This document shows positions 43,371 to 52,697 of a stretch of DNA of 64,000 nucleotides, in pieces (positions within the stretch are counted from its first letter, which is position 1; every line of letters starts with the position of its first letter). The stretch is from Bin95 sp965220855. GTDB taxonomy: Bacteria; Pseudomonadota; Alphaproteobacteria; Bin95. The notes under the pieces are model-generated. The model was not told where the DNA came from and made no database searches. It saw only the letters and a list, made by a program, of their open reading frames with translations. The stretch spans positions 1,426,001 through 1,490,000 of the forward strand of contig CBDCQY010000001.1 in the NCBI GenBank assembly GCA_965220855.1, written 5' to 3'. The position numbers and the translations under genes were made by a program.

Positions 43371-43694
43371 TCAGCCTTTCGGCTTGAAGAAGGGCGCGGC
43401 CTCCAGGATGCGGTTTTCCTGCTTGATGAGATAGCCGGCCTCGCCGACCTTCGCGATGAAGGCGTGCCATTCGGGGTCGGCCAGCATCGCCGCGCGGCGG
43501 CGCGCGCGGTCGGCGGCGTCCTTGTAGCCCCAGACATGGATATAGCTGTTGATCGGCCCGGTCTCGGTGATGCCGTAGAGCACCGGCTCGCCCAGATGGC
43601 GGGTCTGGACCGCATAGCCCTCCGCCTCGTAGAGCGCGAGCTGCTTCGCGATCGTGCCGGGCCGGCAGGTGTAGGTGCGATGGTCGAAGATCAT
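43371..43694 (-). CDS. NIPSNAP family protein
   Basis: A 107-residue ferredoxin-like fold protein beginning MIFDHRTYTCRPGTIAKQL. It has the usual NIPSNAP segments INSYIHVWGYKDAADRARRR and a C-terminal EAAPFFKPKG. Bacterial members sit in catabolic operons, often as putative accessory enzymes. The reading frame is open upstream but the ATG at 43694 fits the family start. It is divergent from the DUF169 gene, 76 bases away. Confidence 0.88.
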   Translation of the reverse strand: MIFDHRTYTCRPGTIAKQLALYEAEGYAVQTRHLGEPVLYGITETGPINSYIHVWGYKDAADRARRRAAMLADPEWHAFIAKVGEAGYLIKQENRILEAAPFFKPKG

Positions 43695-43770
43695 GCGCGG
43701 GGTTCCTTTCGCGACGTCCGGCGGCAACGCTATGATGATCCGGCCCGCCTCCGCAAGGGAGACCCTCGCC

Positions 43771-44562
43771 ATGAGCGACGAAAAGACCGCCGTCGGCGCC
43801 GCCGACCTCCAGACGCACGCCCGCACGCTGCAGGAGCTGCTGAAGCTGCGCACCCTGCCGATCGGCATGAAGCAATATGAGAGTCTGGAGGAGATGGAGG
43901 CCGTGCCGGGCCTCCGCCGGCCGAAGCCCGGACGCTTCCACACCACCTGCCAGCTGGTGACGCAGAGCCGCATCGCCGGCTTCACGCTCGGCATCACGGC
44001 CGAGAATGTGCGCCCGCAATCCAATTGCGGCGGCGTGATGGGCATCGACCTGCCGGACGAGGGCACGCTCTCGGGCGCGCATATGGACGGCGTGTGGTTC
44101 GCCGACCGCGAGGCCGCCCGCGAGCATCAGGCGCAGATGCCGCGCCAGACCTTCGGGCGCTATGTCGGCACGGTGGTCTCGCCGCTGCGCGCCGGGCGCC
44201 TCGATCCGCCGGACATCGTGCTGTTCTACGGCACGCCGGGACAGATCATCCTCTTCGTCAACGGCCTGCAATGGAAGCGCTACCGGCGCTACGACATGTC
44301 GATCACCGGCGAGAGCGCCTGCGCCGACAGCTGGGGCCGGGCGCTGCTGACCGGCGACACCTCGATCTCGATCCCCTGCTACGCTGAGCGCCGCTACGGA
44401 GGCGTGGCCGACGACGAGATGCTGATCGCCATGCCGCCGGAGGAATTTGCGCGCGGCGTCGAGGGCCTGGGGAAGCTCTCCCGCGTCGGGCTGCGCTATC
44501 CGATCCCGCCCTATGGCGCGCATATGGACCCCTCGGAGGGCATGGCCGCCAGCTATGGCTGA
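43771..44562 (+). CDS. DUF169 domain-containing protein
   Basis: A 263-residue protein with the DUF169 (COG2043) layout: LKLRTLPIGMKQYES near residue 25, then conserved cysteines in HTTCQLVTQSR, SNCGGVMG, ESACADSWG and SIPCYAERRYGG. The four-Cys pattern suggests metal or cofactor binding, but the function is unknown. AAGGGAGA stands 8 bases before the ATG. It overlaps the methyltransferase start by 8 bases, so both are made from one mRNA. Confidence 0.87.
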   Translation: MSDEKTAVGAADLQTHARTLQELLKLRTLPIGMKQYESLEEMEAVPGLRRPKPGRFHTTCQLVTQSRIAGFTLGITAENVRPQSNCGGVMGIDLPDEGTLSGAHMDGVWFADREAAREHQAQMPRQTFGRYVGTVVSPLRAGRLDPPDIVLFYGTPGQIILFVNGLQWKRYRRYDMSITGESACADSWGRALLTGDTSISIPCYAERRYGGVADDEMLIAMPPEEFARGVEGLGKLSRVGLRYPIPPYGAHMDPSEGMAASYG

Positions 44563-45562
44563 GCGCCGCCCGGATACGGTGCGGCTGCAACGTCTGGCGC
44601 GCGCCTATCGGGAAAGCGGGACGCTGCTGGCCGCGGTCGAGCTCGGCCTCTTTACCGAGATCGCGCGCGGCGCGGACACGGAGGAGGCGCTGATCGCGGC
44701 GCTCGGCCTGGCCCCGCCCAACGGAGAGCGCATCGTCGTCGCCTGCCTCGGCCTCGGGCTGATCCGCCGCGAGGGCGGCAGGCTCGCGAACGCGCCGGAT
44801 GTGGAACGCTATCTGGTCGCCGGCTCGCGCCACTATGCGGCGCCCTGGATGTTCTTCACCCGGCCCGACTGGGACGAGTGGGGCCGGCTGGCGGACCATC
44901 TTCGCCGGCCCGGTCCGCCGCTGGAGGACAACGCCTCCGTCGCCGGCATCGCGGTCGAGGAGGCGCGGCGATATCATGAGGCGACGCGGGCGGTCGGCGC
45001 GGGCGCCGGGCGGCTGTTCGCGCGCACGACCGACCTCTCCGGCGCGACGCGCATGATGGATATCGGCGGCGGCTCCGGGGCCTGGTGCATCGCCGCATGC
45101 GAGGCCCATCCGGGCTTGCGCGCGGTGGTGCTGGACCTGCCGGCGGTCTGCGAGGTGGCGCGCGAGACGATCGCCGAGGCCGGCCTCGGCGACCGGATTC
45201 TGGCGGAAGCCTGCGATTTCAACCGCGACCCGTTCCCCGCCGATTGCGATCTGGCGGTCATGGCCTCCAACCTGCCGATGTATGGGCGCCGCCAGATCGC
45301 GGCGGTCGTGCGCAAGACGCATGACGCGCTGCTGCCGGGCGGCGCCTTCCATCTGATCGGCGAGGCGCTCGCGCCCGACCGCTCCGGTCCGCCCGACGCG
45401 GCGCTCTGGGGCCTGGCGCAAACCCTCCAAGCCTCCACCGGCCTCGCCCATTCGAGCACGGAGGTCGCGGCCTATTTCGAGGCCGCCGGCTTCCGCGACA
45501 TCGCCGTCGCCGACTTCCTCCCCGGCATCCTGGTCCGCATATCGGGCCGCAAGGCGGGCTAA
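44555..45562 (+). CDS. SAM-dependent O-methyltransferase (family 2-like)
   Basis: A 335-residue protein: an N-terminal winged-helix-like dimerisation part (LLAAVELGLFTEIARGADTEE) and a Rossmann methyltransferase domain with motif I in MDIGGGSGAWCIA and VVLDLPAVCEVAR. The C-terminal GGAFHLIGEALAP is typical. The layout is that of acetylserotonin/hydroxyneurosporene-type methyltransferases. Substrate unknown. The start overlaps DUF169 by 8 bases. It is convergent with the acyl-CoA dehydrogenase gene, overlapping by 4 bases. Confidence 0.9.
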   Translation: MAERRPDTVRLQRLARAYRESGTLLAAVELGLFTEIARGADTEEALIAALGLAPPNGERIVVACLGLGLIRREGGRLANAPDVERYLVAGSRHYAAPWMFFTRPDWDEWGRLADHLRRPGPPLEDNASVAGIAVEEARRYHEATRAVGAGAGRLFARTTDLSGATRMMDIGGGSGAWCIAACEAHPGLRAVVLDLPAVCEVARETIAEAGLGDRILAEACDFNRDPFPADCDLAVMASNLPMYGRRQIAAVVRKTHDALLPGGAFHLIGEALAPDRSGPPDAALWGLAQTLQASTGLAHSSTEVAAYFEAAGFRDIAVADFLPGILVRISGRKAG

Positions 45563-46722
45563 CGCCGGGCGTATTGGACGGCGGCGCGGCCGACGGTTTC
45601 GCGGGCGACGACCATCTTGGAGATCTGGGCGGTGCCGTCGCCGATCTCCAGGCCCATGACATCGCGCAGGCGCTGCTGATGCGCCAGGTCCTTGCTGTAG
45701 CCGAGATGGCCGTGGGTCAGCAGGCACTGGTGGATGGTGTCCACCGAGAGCCGGGGCGCCCACCATTTGCACATCGCGGCTTCCTTCGTGTGCGCCATGC
45801 CCTGGTCCCTCAGCCAGAGCGCCCGGTAGCAGAGCAGGCGGCAGCCCTCCACCTGGGTGGCGTATTCGGCGAGCGGGAAGGTCACGCCCTGGAACTCCGC
45901 GATCGGGCGGCCGAAGGCCTCGCGCTCCAGCGTGTAGGGCCAGGTCTCGTCGAGCGAGGCGCGCGCCGCCCCGATGCATTGCAGGCCGATCAGGGTGCGG
46001 GAATAGTCGAAGCCCTGCATGGTCTGGGTGAAGCCGGCGCCCTCGTCCCCGACGCGCTGGCGGTCCGGCACGCGCACGCCGTCGAACCAGATCGAGCCGC
46101 GCCCGACCGCGAGCGAGCCCAGATCGTCATAGGCCGAGCGCGAGACGCCGGGCGCGTCGAGGTCGATGACGAAGGCGGTGACCCCGCGCGCGCCCGGCCG
46201 GTCGGGGTCGGTGCGCGCCATGGCCAGCACGCTGTGGGCGTGGGCGGCCATGGAGATGGAGGCCTTCTCGCCATCCACGATCCAGTCGTCGCCGTCGCGC
46301 CGGGCGCGCAATTGCAGATTGGCGGCGTCGGAGCCGCCGCGCGGCTCGGTCAGCCCGAGCGCGATCAGATGGCGCCCGGCGGCGATCTCCGGCAGCCGCG
46401 CCGCGGCCAGTTCCCGATCGCCATGCCTGGCGAGAATGTCGGCGGACAGCGAGGAGAGCAGCGGCACATAGCTGACATTGATGTCGCCATAGGCGACCTC
46501 CTCCATCAGCAGGCCGGCGGTCACCCCGTCCACGCCGACGCCGCCGAAGCGCTCCGGCAGGGAGGGCGCGATCAGGCCGAGCCGGCCCATCTCGGAGAGC
46601 AGCTCGGCCCCCATCGCGCGCTCGTCCTCGCGCCGGCGATAGCCCGGCAGCAGCACCTCGCGGGAGAAGCGGGCGGCCGCTTCCCGGAGGGCGGTCTGGT
46701 CCTCGGTCAGTCCGAACTGCAT
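45559..46722 (-). CDS. Acyl-CoA dehydrogenase family protein
   Basis: A 387-residue flavoprotein with typical ACAD segments: MQFGLTEDQTALREAAARFS, LTEPRGGSDAANL (FAD binding), YAxQVEGCRLLCYRA and a C-terminal QISKMVVARETVG. It removes two hydrogens from an acyl-CoA and passes electrons to ETF. Some features recall cyclohexane-1-carbonyl- or benzylsuccinyl-type members, but this is not certain. It is followed by 97 bases without a gene and then the LhgO-like gene in the same direction. Confidence 0.9.
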   Translation of the reverse strand: MQFGLTEDQTALREAAARFSREVLLPGYRRREDERAMGAELLSEMGRLGLIAPSLPERFGGVGVDGVTAGLLMEEVAYGDINVSYVPLLSSLSADILARHGDRELAAARLPEIAAGRHLIALGLTEPRGGSDAANLQLRARRDGDDWIVDGEKASISMAAHAHSVLAMARTDPDRPGARGVTAFVIDLDAPGVSRSAYDDLGSLAVGRGSIWFDGVRVPDRQRVGDEGAGFTQTMQGFDYSRTLIGLQCIGAARASLDETWPYTLEREAFGRPIAEFQGVTFPLAEYATQVEGCRLLCYRALWLRDQGMAHTKEAAMCKWWAPRLSVDTIHQCLLTHGHLGYSKDLAHQQRLRDVMGLEIGDGTAQISKMVVARETVGRAAVQYARR

Positions 46723-46819
46723 GGCCGGATGCGCTCCCGACGCGGGATATAGGGGCTGCCCGCGATGATGGCCGCCGCGCCGGCCGGCGTCCAGCCGGCC
46801 GGGAGGGGCCGCCGGCGCA

Positions 46820-47929
46820 TCAGGGCGCGCCGGCCAGCCGGGCCACCTCGTCGGCGATGGCCGGCGAGGCGGTCAGGCCCGGCGACTCGATGCCGAACAG
46901 GTTGATCAGGCCGGGAACGCCGTGCGTCTCCGGCCCCTGGATCAGAAAATCGGGTTGCGGCTCGCCGGGGCCGTGGATCTTGGGCCGGATGCCGGCATAG
47001 GCGGGTTGCAGCGCGCCGTCGGCAAGGTCGGGAAAATAGCGCCGCACGGCCTCGTAGAAGCGCTCGGCGCGGGCCGGATCGACATCGTAGTCGGGCGCGT
47101 CCAGCCATTCGAGATCGGGGCCGAACTTGCACTGCCCGGCAAGGTCGAGCGTGACATGCACGCCCAGCACCGAGGCCTCCGGCATGGGATAGACCAGCCG
47201 CCGGAAGGGCTGCCGCCCGGCGACCGAGAAATAGTTGCCCTTGGCGAAGCGGGCCTTGGGCACATGCTCGGGCGCGAGCCCGGCGATGCGCGATGCGAGC
47301 GCCGGCGCGGCGAGGCCGGCGCTGTTGACGACCAGATCGGCCCGGAGCGTCATGGGCTCCGCGCCGCCGACCTCCAGCTCGACGCCGTCATCCGCCGCGC
47401 GGCCGCGCAGCACCGGCGCGTGAAAGGCGATCATCGCCCCCAGCTCTTCCGCGTCGCCCTGATAGGCCAGCATCAGGCCGTGGCTGTCGATGATGCCGGT
47501 CGAGGGCGAGAGCAGCCCGGCGGCGGCCCGGACGGCCGGCTCCAGCGCCCGCACCTCCGCCCCGGTCAGCAGCTCCAGGTCGGGCACGCCATTGGCGGCC
47601 GCCTGCGCCCGGAGCGCCTCCAGGTCGGGGATGCGCGCCTCGTCCCCGGCGACGATCAGCTTGCCGATGCGCTTGTGCGGCACGCCGCGCTCGGCGCAAT
47701 AGTCGTAGAGGAAATGCTTGCCGGCCACGCAGGCGCGCGCCTTGAAGCTGCCGGCGGGATAGTAGATGCCGGCGTGGATCACCTCGCTGTTGCGCGAGCT
47801 GGTCTCGGTGCCGATCGCCTCGGCGGCCTCCAGCAGGATCACCTCGCGCCCGGCCATGGCGAGCCGCCGCGCGCAGGCGAGCCCGACCGCGCCCGCGCCG
47901 ATGATCGCGCACTCCACCCGTTCCGCCAT
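46820..47929 (-). CDS. L-2-hydroxyglutarate oxidase-like FAD-dependent oxidoreductase (LhgO/L2HGDH family)
   Basis: A 369-residue DAO-superfamily protein. FAD-binding AIIGAGAVGLACARRLA at residue 8 is followed by SSRNSEVIHAGIYYPAGSFK, the most telling L-2-hydroxyglutarate dehydrogenase signature. C-terminal YAGIRPKIHGPGE and INLFGIESPGLTASPAIAD also fit. It would oxidise L-2-hydroxyglutarate or a related 2-hydroxy acid to the 2-oxo acid. It is divergent from the DUF3179 gene. Confidence 0.88.
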   Translation of the reverse strand: MAERVECAIIGAGAVGLACARRLAMAGREVILLEAAEAIGTETSSRNSEVIHAGIYYPAGSFKARACVAGKHFLYDYCAERGVPHKRIGKLIVAGDEARIPDLEALRAQAAANGVPDLELLTGAEVRALEPAVRAAAGLLSPSTGIIDSHGLMLAYQGDAEELGAMIAFHAPVLRGRAADDGVELEVGGAEPMTLRADLVVNSAGLAAPALASRIAGLAPEHVPKARFAKGNYFSVAGRQPFRRLVYPMPEASVLGVHVTLDLAGQCKFGPDLEWLDAPDYDVDPARAERFYEAVRRYFPDLADGALQPAYAGIRPKIHGPGEPQPDFLIQGPETHGVPGLINLFGIESPGLTASPAIADEVARLAGAP

Positions 47930-48072
47930 GCCCGCCGGTCCCTTCCTTCTCCGACCGGGCCGGTTTGTAGAGCCGTTCCGCCCGGCGGGAAACCGCCGGC
48001 GTCTTGGCGGGGGCCGGCCGAGCCGCCATAGTCCGGCTCTACCCGGCCGGACTCGAAGGAGATCGCTCGCCC

Positions 48073-49104
48073 ATGCGCGTCCTGCTTGCTCTCATCCTGC
48101 TGGCGGCCGCGCTCGCGCCCGCCGGCGCGCCCGCCGCCGGCCCGGTCGAGGGCCTGCGCAAGCTCTGGCCGAAGACCGATTTCAGCCGCCATTCGGTTCC
48201 CTTCGAGGAGATCGCCTCGGGCGGCGTCGGGCGCGATGTCATCCCGCCGATCGACGATCCCGTGTTCGTGTCGGCGGCGGAGGCGGAGAAGCTGATCGCG
48301 CCGACCGAGCCGGTGATCGCGCTGGAAGTCGGCGGCGAGCGGCGCGCCTATCCGCTGGCGGTGATGATCTGGCATGAGATCGCCAACGACACCATTGCCG
48401 GCCTGCCGGTGGCGGTGACCTATTGTCCGCTCTGCGACGCGGCGCTGGTGTTCGACCGGCGGCTCGGCGGGCGCGTGCTGGATTTCGGCACCACCGGCCT
48501 CTTGCGCTTCTCCGACCTGGTGATGTGGGACCGGGAGACGGAGAGCTGGTGGCAGCAATTTCTGGGCGAGGCGATCGCCGGCGCGCTGACCGGCGAGCGT
48601 CTGGCGATATTGCCCTCGCGCGTCGAGAGCTTCGGGCGCTTCGTCGCCGGCGGCGGCGGGCAGGTGCTGATGCCCAACGATCCGGCGCTGCGCAGCTACG
48701 GCTCCAACCCCTATGCGGGCTATGACGGCGCGCACTGGCCATTCCTCTATCGGGGCGCCTATCCGCTGGCGGCGGTGCCGCCGCTGGCGCGCGTGGCGCG
48801 CGTCGGCAAGCGCGCCTGGACGGTCGAGCTGCTGCGCAAGCGCGGCCGCATCGAGGCCGGCGACCTCGTGCTGGAATGGACGCCCGGCCAGAACTCGGCG
48901 CTGGACAAGCCGGTGATCCGCGAGGGGCGCGACATCGGCAATGTCACCGTGCGCCGCCGCGCCGGCGACGGGCTGAAGGACGCGGTGCATGACGTGACCT
49001 TCGCCTTCGCCTTCCTGGCCTTCACGCCGGACGGCGTCATCCACACCCATTGCGGCCCCCATGTCGAGGCCGCCACCCTGCCGAAGCAGCTGGCCTGCGG
49101 GTGA
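48073..49104 (+). CDS. DUF3179 domain-containing exported protein
   Basis: A 343-residue protein with a signal peptide (LLALILLAAALAPAGAPAAG). The domain shows AVMIWHEIANDTIAGLPVAV, a CxxC motif in TYCPLCDAALVFDR, TGLLRFSDLVMWDRETESWW and a C-terminal THCGPHVEAATLP. DUF3179 function is unknown; the CxxC and extracytoplasmic placement suggest a redox or metal role. Start ATG at 48073 chosen for the signal sequence; the frame is open 23 codons further up. Confidence 0.88.
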   Translation: MRVLLALILLAAALAPAGAPAAGPVEGLRKLWPKTDFSRHSVPFEEIASGGVGRDVIPPIDDPVFVSAAEAEKLIAPTEPVIALEVGGERRAYPLAVMIWHEIANDTIAGLPVAVTYCPLCDAALVFDRRLGGRVLDFGTTGLLRFSDLVMWDRETESWWQQFLGEAIAGALTGERLAILPSRVESFGRFVAGGGGQVLMPNDPALRSYGSNPYAGYDGAHWPFLYRGAYPLAAVPPLARVARVGKRAWTVELLRKRGRIEAGDLVLEWTPGQNSALDKPVIREGRDIGNVTVRRRAGDGLKDAVHDVTFAFAFLAFTPDGVIHTHCGPHVEAATLPKQLACG

Positions 49105-49126
49105 GCCGGCGTCAGTCGGATGCAGA

Positions 49127-49831
49127 TCAGGCCGCGAGCCAGCCGCCGTCCACGGGAAGGGTTGCGCCGGTGATGAAGCTCGCGCGGTCGGAGAGCAGGA
49201 AGACGATGGCCTCGGCGATCTCCTCCGGGCGGCCGAAGCGGGCCATGGCGTGGCGCGTGCGGGAACGCTCGCGGGCCGCATCGGGGTCCGCCTGGCGCGA
49301 CATGCTGCGCCGCAGCATCGGCGTTTCCGTGGCCCCCGGCGCGACCGCATTGACGCGAATCCCCTCGCCGGCGAGCTCCACCGCAGCCGTGCGGACCAGC
49401 GACACCACCGCGCCCTTCGAGGCGATATAGGCGGCGTTCAGGCTGCCGCCGGCGAAGGCCAGCTGCGAGGCGAGCGCCACCACGGAGCCGCCGCCGGCCG
49501 CGCGCATCGGCGCAAGCGCCGCCGCCAGCCACATCCAGCTCGCCTTGACATTGACCGCGAACACCCGGTCCCAGTCTTCCGGCCGGATGGCGTCGAGCGC
49601 GACCCCGCTCTCGGAAATGCCGGCGGCGGTCACCAGCCCGTGCAGGTTGGGGCAGCGCCGCATGGCCTCCGCGACCAGCGCCGCGTCGGTGACGTCCCCG
49701 ACCAGGTCGGCGGCGGGGTCCCGATCGACGGTCAGCACCGTCGCGCCGGCGTCGCGGAGCAGCCGCGCCGTCTCGGCCCCGATGCCGGAGACCCCGCCGG
49801 TGACGATGATCGTTCTGTCGGCGAACTCCAT
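49127..49831 (-). CDS. Short-chain dehydrogenase/reductase (SDR)
   Basis: A 234-residue SDR with IIVTGGVSGIGAE at residue 8, catalytic YIASKGA, NAVAPGATETPML and the C-terminal ITGATLPVDGGW. It is shorter than the other two SDRs because helix D is compact. The frame is open to 49900, but the ATG at 49831 matches the family start. It ends 8 bases after the start region of xth, on the same strand, so it may be the last gene of the erpA-xth-SDR transcript. Confidence 0.9.
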   Translation of the reverse strand: MEFADRTIIVTGGVSGIGAETARLLRDAGATVLTVDRDPAADLVGDVTDAALVAEAMRRCPNLHGLVTAAGISESGVALDAIRPEDWDRVFAVNVKASWMWLAAALAPMRAAGGGSVVALASQLAFAGGSLNAAYIASKGAVVSLVRTAAVELAGEGIRVNAVAPGATETPMLRRSMSRQADPDAARERSRTRHAMARFGRPEEIAEAIVFLLSDRASFITGATLPVDGGWLAA

Positions 49832-49839
49832 GCCGGGCC

Positions 49840-50655
49840 TCACAGGCCCGCCGGGGGCGCGAACAGGTCGCCGGTTGCCGGCGGCGGCCCGAGGCGGCAC
49901 CAGATCGGCGTGTGGTCGGAGGCCTTCGGGCGCCCGCGCGGGCCCCGGTCGATGTCGCAGGCTTCCAGCCGGTCGGCGGCGGCGGGCGAGAGCAGCAGGT
50001 GGTCGATGCGGATGCCCTCGCCGCGCTGCCAGCGCCCGCGCTGATAGTCCCAGAAGGTGAAGGCCCCGGCGCGCCCGGCGTGCAGCGCGCGGAAGCCGTC
50101 GGTCCAGCCCTGATGCAGAATTTCGCGAAAGGCGCGCCGCGTCTCGGGCCGGAACAGCGCGTCGCCCGCCCAGTCCTCGGGGTCGTAGCAGTCCTCGGCT
50201 TCGGGGATCACGTTGAAGTCCCCGCCGAGCACGGTCGGCCCGTCATCGGCCAGCAGTTCCGCCGCATGGCGCTTCAGCCGCGCCATCCAGGCGAGCTTGT
50301 AGGGAAACTTGTCGCTGGCCGCCGGATTGCCGTTTGGCAGATAGATCGACGCCACGCGCACGCCGTCGAACACCGCCTCGAGATAGCGCGCCTGCTCGTC
50401 GCCGTCGGCCTCCGGCAGGCCCTCGCGGACGGCCTCCGGCGCGCTCTTGGACAGCAGGGCGACGCCGTTATAGCTCTTCTGGCCGAGCACGGTCGCCCGG
50501 TAGCCCGCCGCCTCGATCTCCAGGAACGGGAAGGCGTCCGCCTCGCATTTGATTTCCTGCAGGGCCAGCACGTCCGGCTCGGCCGCGCCCAGCCACTCGA
50601 TCACCGCCGGCAGGCGCGCCTTGATCGAGTTGACGTTCCAGCTGGCGATCTTCAT
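49840..50655 (-). CDS. xth: Exodeoxyribonuclease III (AP endonuclease)
   Basis: A 271-residue enzyme of the EEP superfamily. MKIASWNVNSIKARLPAVIE, ALQEIKCEADAFP (metal-binding Glu), LGGDFNVIPEAED and the C-terminal RIDHLLLSPAAADRL and ASDHTPIWCRL (catalytic His) are all present. It cuts DNA at abasic sites and degrades 3' ends in base-excision repair. Its start lies directly against the erpA stop codon. An erpA-xth arrangement is common in alphaproteobacteria. Confidence 0.95.
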   Translation of the reverse strand: MKIASWNVNSIKARLPAVIEWLGAAEPDVLALQEIKCEADAFPFLEIEAAGYRATVLGQKSYNGVALLSKSAPEAVREGLPEADGDEQARYLEAVFDGVRVASIYLPNGNPAASDKFPYKLAWMARLKRHAAELLADDGPTVLGGDFNVIPEAEDCYDPEDWAGDALFRPETRRAFREILHQGWTDGFRALHAGRAGAFTFWDYQRGRWQRGEGIRIDHLLLSPAAADRLEACDIDRGPRGRPKASDHTPIWCRLGPPPATGDLFAPPAGL

Positions 50656-50988
50656 TCAGACGGCGAAGGAGGAGCCGCAGCCGCAGGACGCCGTCGCGTT
50701 GGGGTTGTCGATGCGAAAGGCGGCGCCCGCCAGATCCTCCACGAAGTCGATCTCGGCCCCGTCCAGCAGCTCCAGCGACACCTCATCGACGACCACCTCG
50801 ACGCCGGCGTGGCGGAACACGCGGTCGTCCTCATGGCGGTCGCCGTCGAAGGCGAAGCCGTACTGGAAGCCGGAACAGCCGCCGCCCGAAACCGAGACGC
50901 GCAGCATCAGGCCGTCGTCCGCCTGGCGGTCGAGCAGCTGCGCGACCTGTCTGGCGGCCCTGTCGGAGATACGAAGCTCGGCGCTCAT
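50656..50988 (-). CDS. erpA: Iron-sulfur cluster insertion protein ErpA (A-type carrier)
   Basis: A 110-residue HesB/IscA-family protein. The three cluster ligands are Cys in GGGCSGFQYGF and the two in ASCGCGSSF at the C-terminus. The family delivers [2Fe-2S] or [4Fe-4S] clusters to apo-enzymes. It precedes xth with no gap. ErpA rather than IscA is favoured by the xth neighbour, but sequence alone does not settle it. The 231 bases upstream contain no gene; dgt, often found there in related bacteria, is missing. Confidence 0.92.
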   Translation of the reverse strand: MSAELRISDRAARQVAQLLDRQADDGLMLRVSVSGGGCSGFQYGFAFDGDRHEDDRVFRHAGVEVVVDEVSLELLDGAEIDFVEDLAGAAFRIDNPNATASCGCGSSFAV

Positions 50989-51219
50989 GCCCGCAACCCT
51001 CCCATCGCCCGGAATTATCCGGCGATGCTCCCCGCCATGTCAAGCTGCGCGTCGGTAACGCAGAAACACTCAACCTATATGGCGCATGAACCGGTCATTC
51101 CGATCTGTTCTCGACATGGCGTCGCGGCGTTCGCGCTCGCCGACGCTGTCGGGACGGGCTGGATTCGCCCCGTCGCCTGCGGGTAGGCTCGGACGACGGA
51201 AAGGCAGGCGGAACGGCTC

Positions 51220-52410
51220 ATGGATGCGATGACGGACGGCGGCCCGGTGACGATGGAGGTGGGGGAGACCTGGCCGGAGATCCGCGAGGCGGTGCGCCGG
51301 CTCTGCGCGCGCTTTCCGGGCGAGTATTGGCGCGAGCTGGACCGCGCGCGCGAATATCCCGAACGCTTCGTCAAGGCGCTGACCGAGGCGGGCTATCTGG
51401 CGGTGCTGATCCCGGAGGACTATGGCGGCTCCGGCCTGCCGCTCTCCGCCGGCAGCGCGGTGCTGGAGGAGATCAACGCCTCGGGCTGCAACGCCGGGGC
51501 CTGCCACGCGCAGATGTACATCATGGGCACGCTGCTCCGCCATGGCGGCGAGGAGCAGAAGCGGCGCTATCTGCCGAAGATCGCCAGCGGCGAGCTGCGC
51601 CTGCAGGCCTTCGGCGTCACCGAACCCGGCAGCGGCACCGATACGCTCGGCCTGCGCACCACGGCGGTGCGCGACGGCAACGGCTATGTCGTCAACGGCC
51701 AGAAGATCTGGACCAGCCGGGCGCAATATTCCGACCTCATGCTGCTGCTGGCCCGCACCACGCCGAAGGACCGGGTGGCGAAGCGCACCGACGGGCTGTC
51801 GGTGTTTCTGGTCGATATGCGCGCCGCGCTCGGCAACGGGCTGGAAATCCGCCCGATCCGCACCATGATCAACCATCAGACCAACGAGCTGTTCTTCGAC
51901 AATATGCGCATTCCCGCCGACGCGCTGATCGGCGAGGAGGGGCGGGGCTTCCGCTATATCCTGGACGGCATGAACGCCGAGCGCATCCTGGTGGCCTCCG
52001 ACGCGCTGGGCGACGCCAGATTCTTCATCCGGCGCGCGGTCGATTACGCCAACGAACGCCAGGTGTTCGGCCGCCCGATCGGGCAGAACCAGGGCATTCA
52101 GTTCCCGATCGCCGAAGCCTATGCGCAAACCGCCGCGGCGGAGCTGATGATGCGCAAGGCGGCCGCGCTGTTCGAGGCCGGCCAGCCTTGCGGGGCGGAG
52201 GCCAACATGGCCAAGCATCTCTGCGCCGAAGCCTCATGGAAGGCGGGCGATATCTGCATGCAGACCTATGGCGGCTTCGCCTTCGCGGAGGAGTTCGACA
52301 TCGAGCGCAAGTTCCGCGAGGCGCGCCTCTATCGCACCGCGCCCATTTCCACCAATCTGGTGCTGGCCTATCTGGCCGAGCATGTGCTGGGGCTGCCGCG
52401 CTCCTACTGA
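51220..52410 (+). CDS. Acyl-CoA dehydrogenase family protein
   Basis: A 396-residue flavoprotein. It shows YLAVLIPEDYGGSGLPLS, GVTEPGSGTDTLGLRTTA (FAD/substrate loop), GQKIWTSRAQYSD and QTYGGFAFAEEFDIERKFREARLYRTAPIS, the C-terminal region usually following the catalytic segment. It is not a copy of the dehydrogenase at 45559-46722; the two share only family features. It oxidises an unknown acyl-CoA. It converges with the nitrile hydratase operon, overlapping its last gene by 7 bases. Confidence 0.92.
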   Translation: MDAMTDGGPVTMEVGETWPEIREAVRRLCARFPGEYWRELDRAREYPERFVKALTEAGYLAVLIPEDYGGSGLPLSAGSAVLEEINASGCNAGACHAQMYIMGTLLRHGGEEQKRRYLPKIASGELRLQAFGVTEPGSGTDTLGLRTTAVRDGNGYVVNGQKIWTSRAQYSDLMLLLARTTPKDRVAKRTDGLSVFLVDMRAALGNGLEIRPIRTMINHQTNELFFDNMRIPADALIGEEGRGFRYILDGMNAERILVASDALGDARFFIRRAVDYANERQVFGRPIGQNQGIQFPIAEAYAQTAAAELMMRKAAALFEAGQPCGAEANMAKHLCAEASWKAGDICMQTYGGFAFAEEFDIERKFREARLYRTAPISTNLVLAYLAEHVLGLPRSY

Positions 52411-52697
52411 TCGGCGAGGCGCGGCGGCCGGCCGTGCGCCGCCGCCGCATGGGCCTCGCGCCAGGCCTCCTGCCGGGCGTCGAGCTCCGCCGGCGCGGCG
52501 AGGCCGCCTTCCGCCGCCAGCTCCTCCAGCGCCGCCAGCCAGCTCTCCCAATAGGGCCGCTCGGGCCGGTCGCGGAGCGCGCGGCCGAGGCTCGCCGACC
52601 AGGCCCGCCAGCTGAAGCGCCCGGCCTCGTGCAGGCGGACCGTCATGGCGAAGGCGCGCGCCTGCCAGGGCTCCTCGAAGGGCGCGTCGGGCTTCAT
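52404..52697 (-). CDS. Nitrile hydratase accessory (activator) protein
   Basis: A 97-residue protein with the nitrile hydratase accessory layout: PFEEPWQARAFAMTVRLHEAGRFSW then YWESWLAALEELAAEGG and RQEAWREAHAAAAHG. It is related to the beta-subunit N-terminus and assists cobalt insertion into the alpha subunit. It is the last gene of alpha-beta-activator, with a 4-base overlap to beta, which is the usual order in cobalt enzymes. Confidence 0.9.
   Translation of the reverse strand: MKPDAPFEEPWQARAFAMTVRLHEAGRFSWRAWSASLGRALRDRPERPYWESWLAALEELAAEGGLAAPAELDARQEAWREAHAAAAHGRPPRLADQ

Noticed and set aside
51070..52218. A 382-codon minus-strand frame opposite the acyl-CoA dehydrogenase
   Set aside because: The sense strand has the full acyl-CoA dehydrogenase signature; the antisense product has none and is Arg/Ala/Gly-rich.
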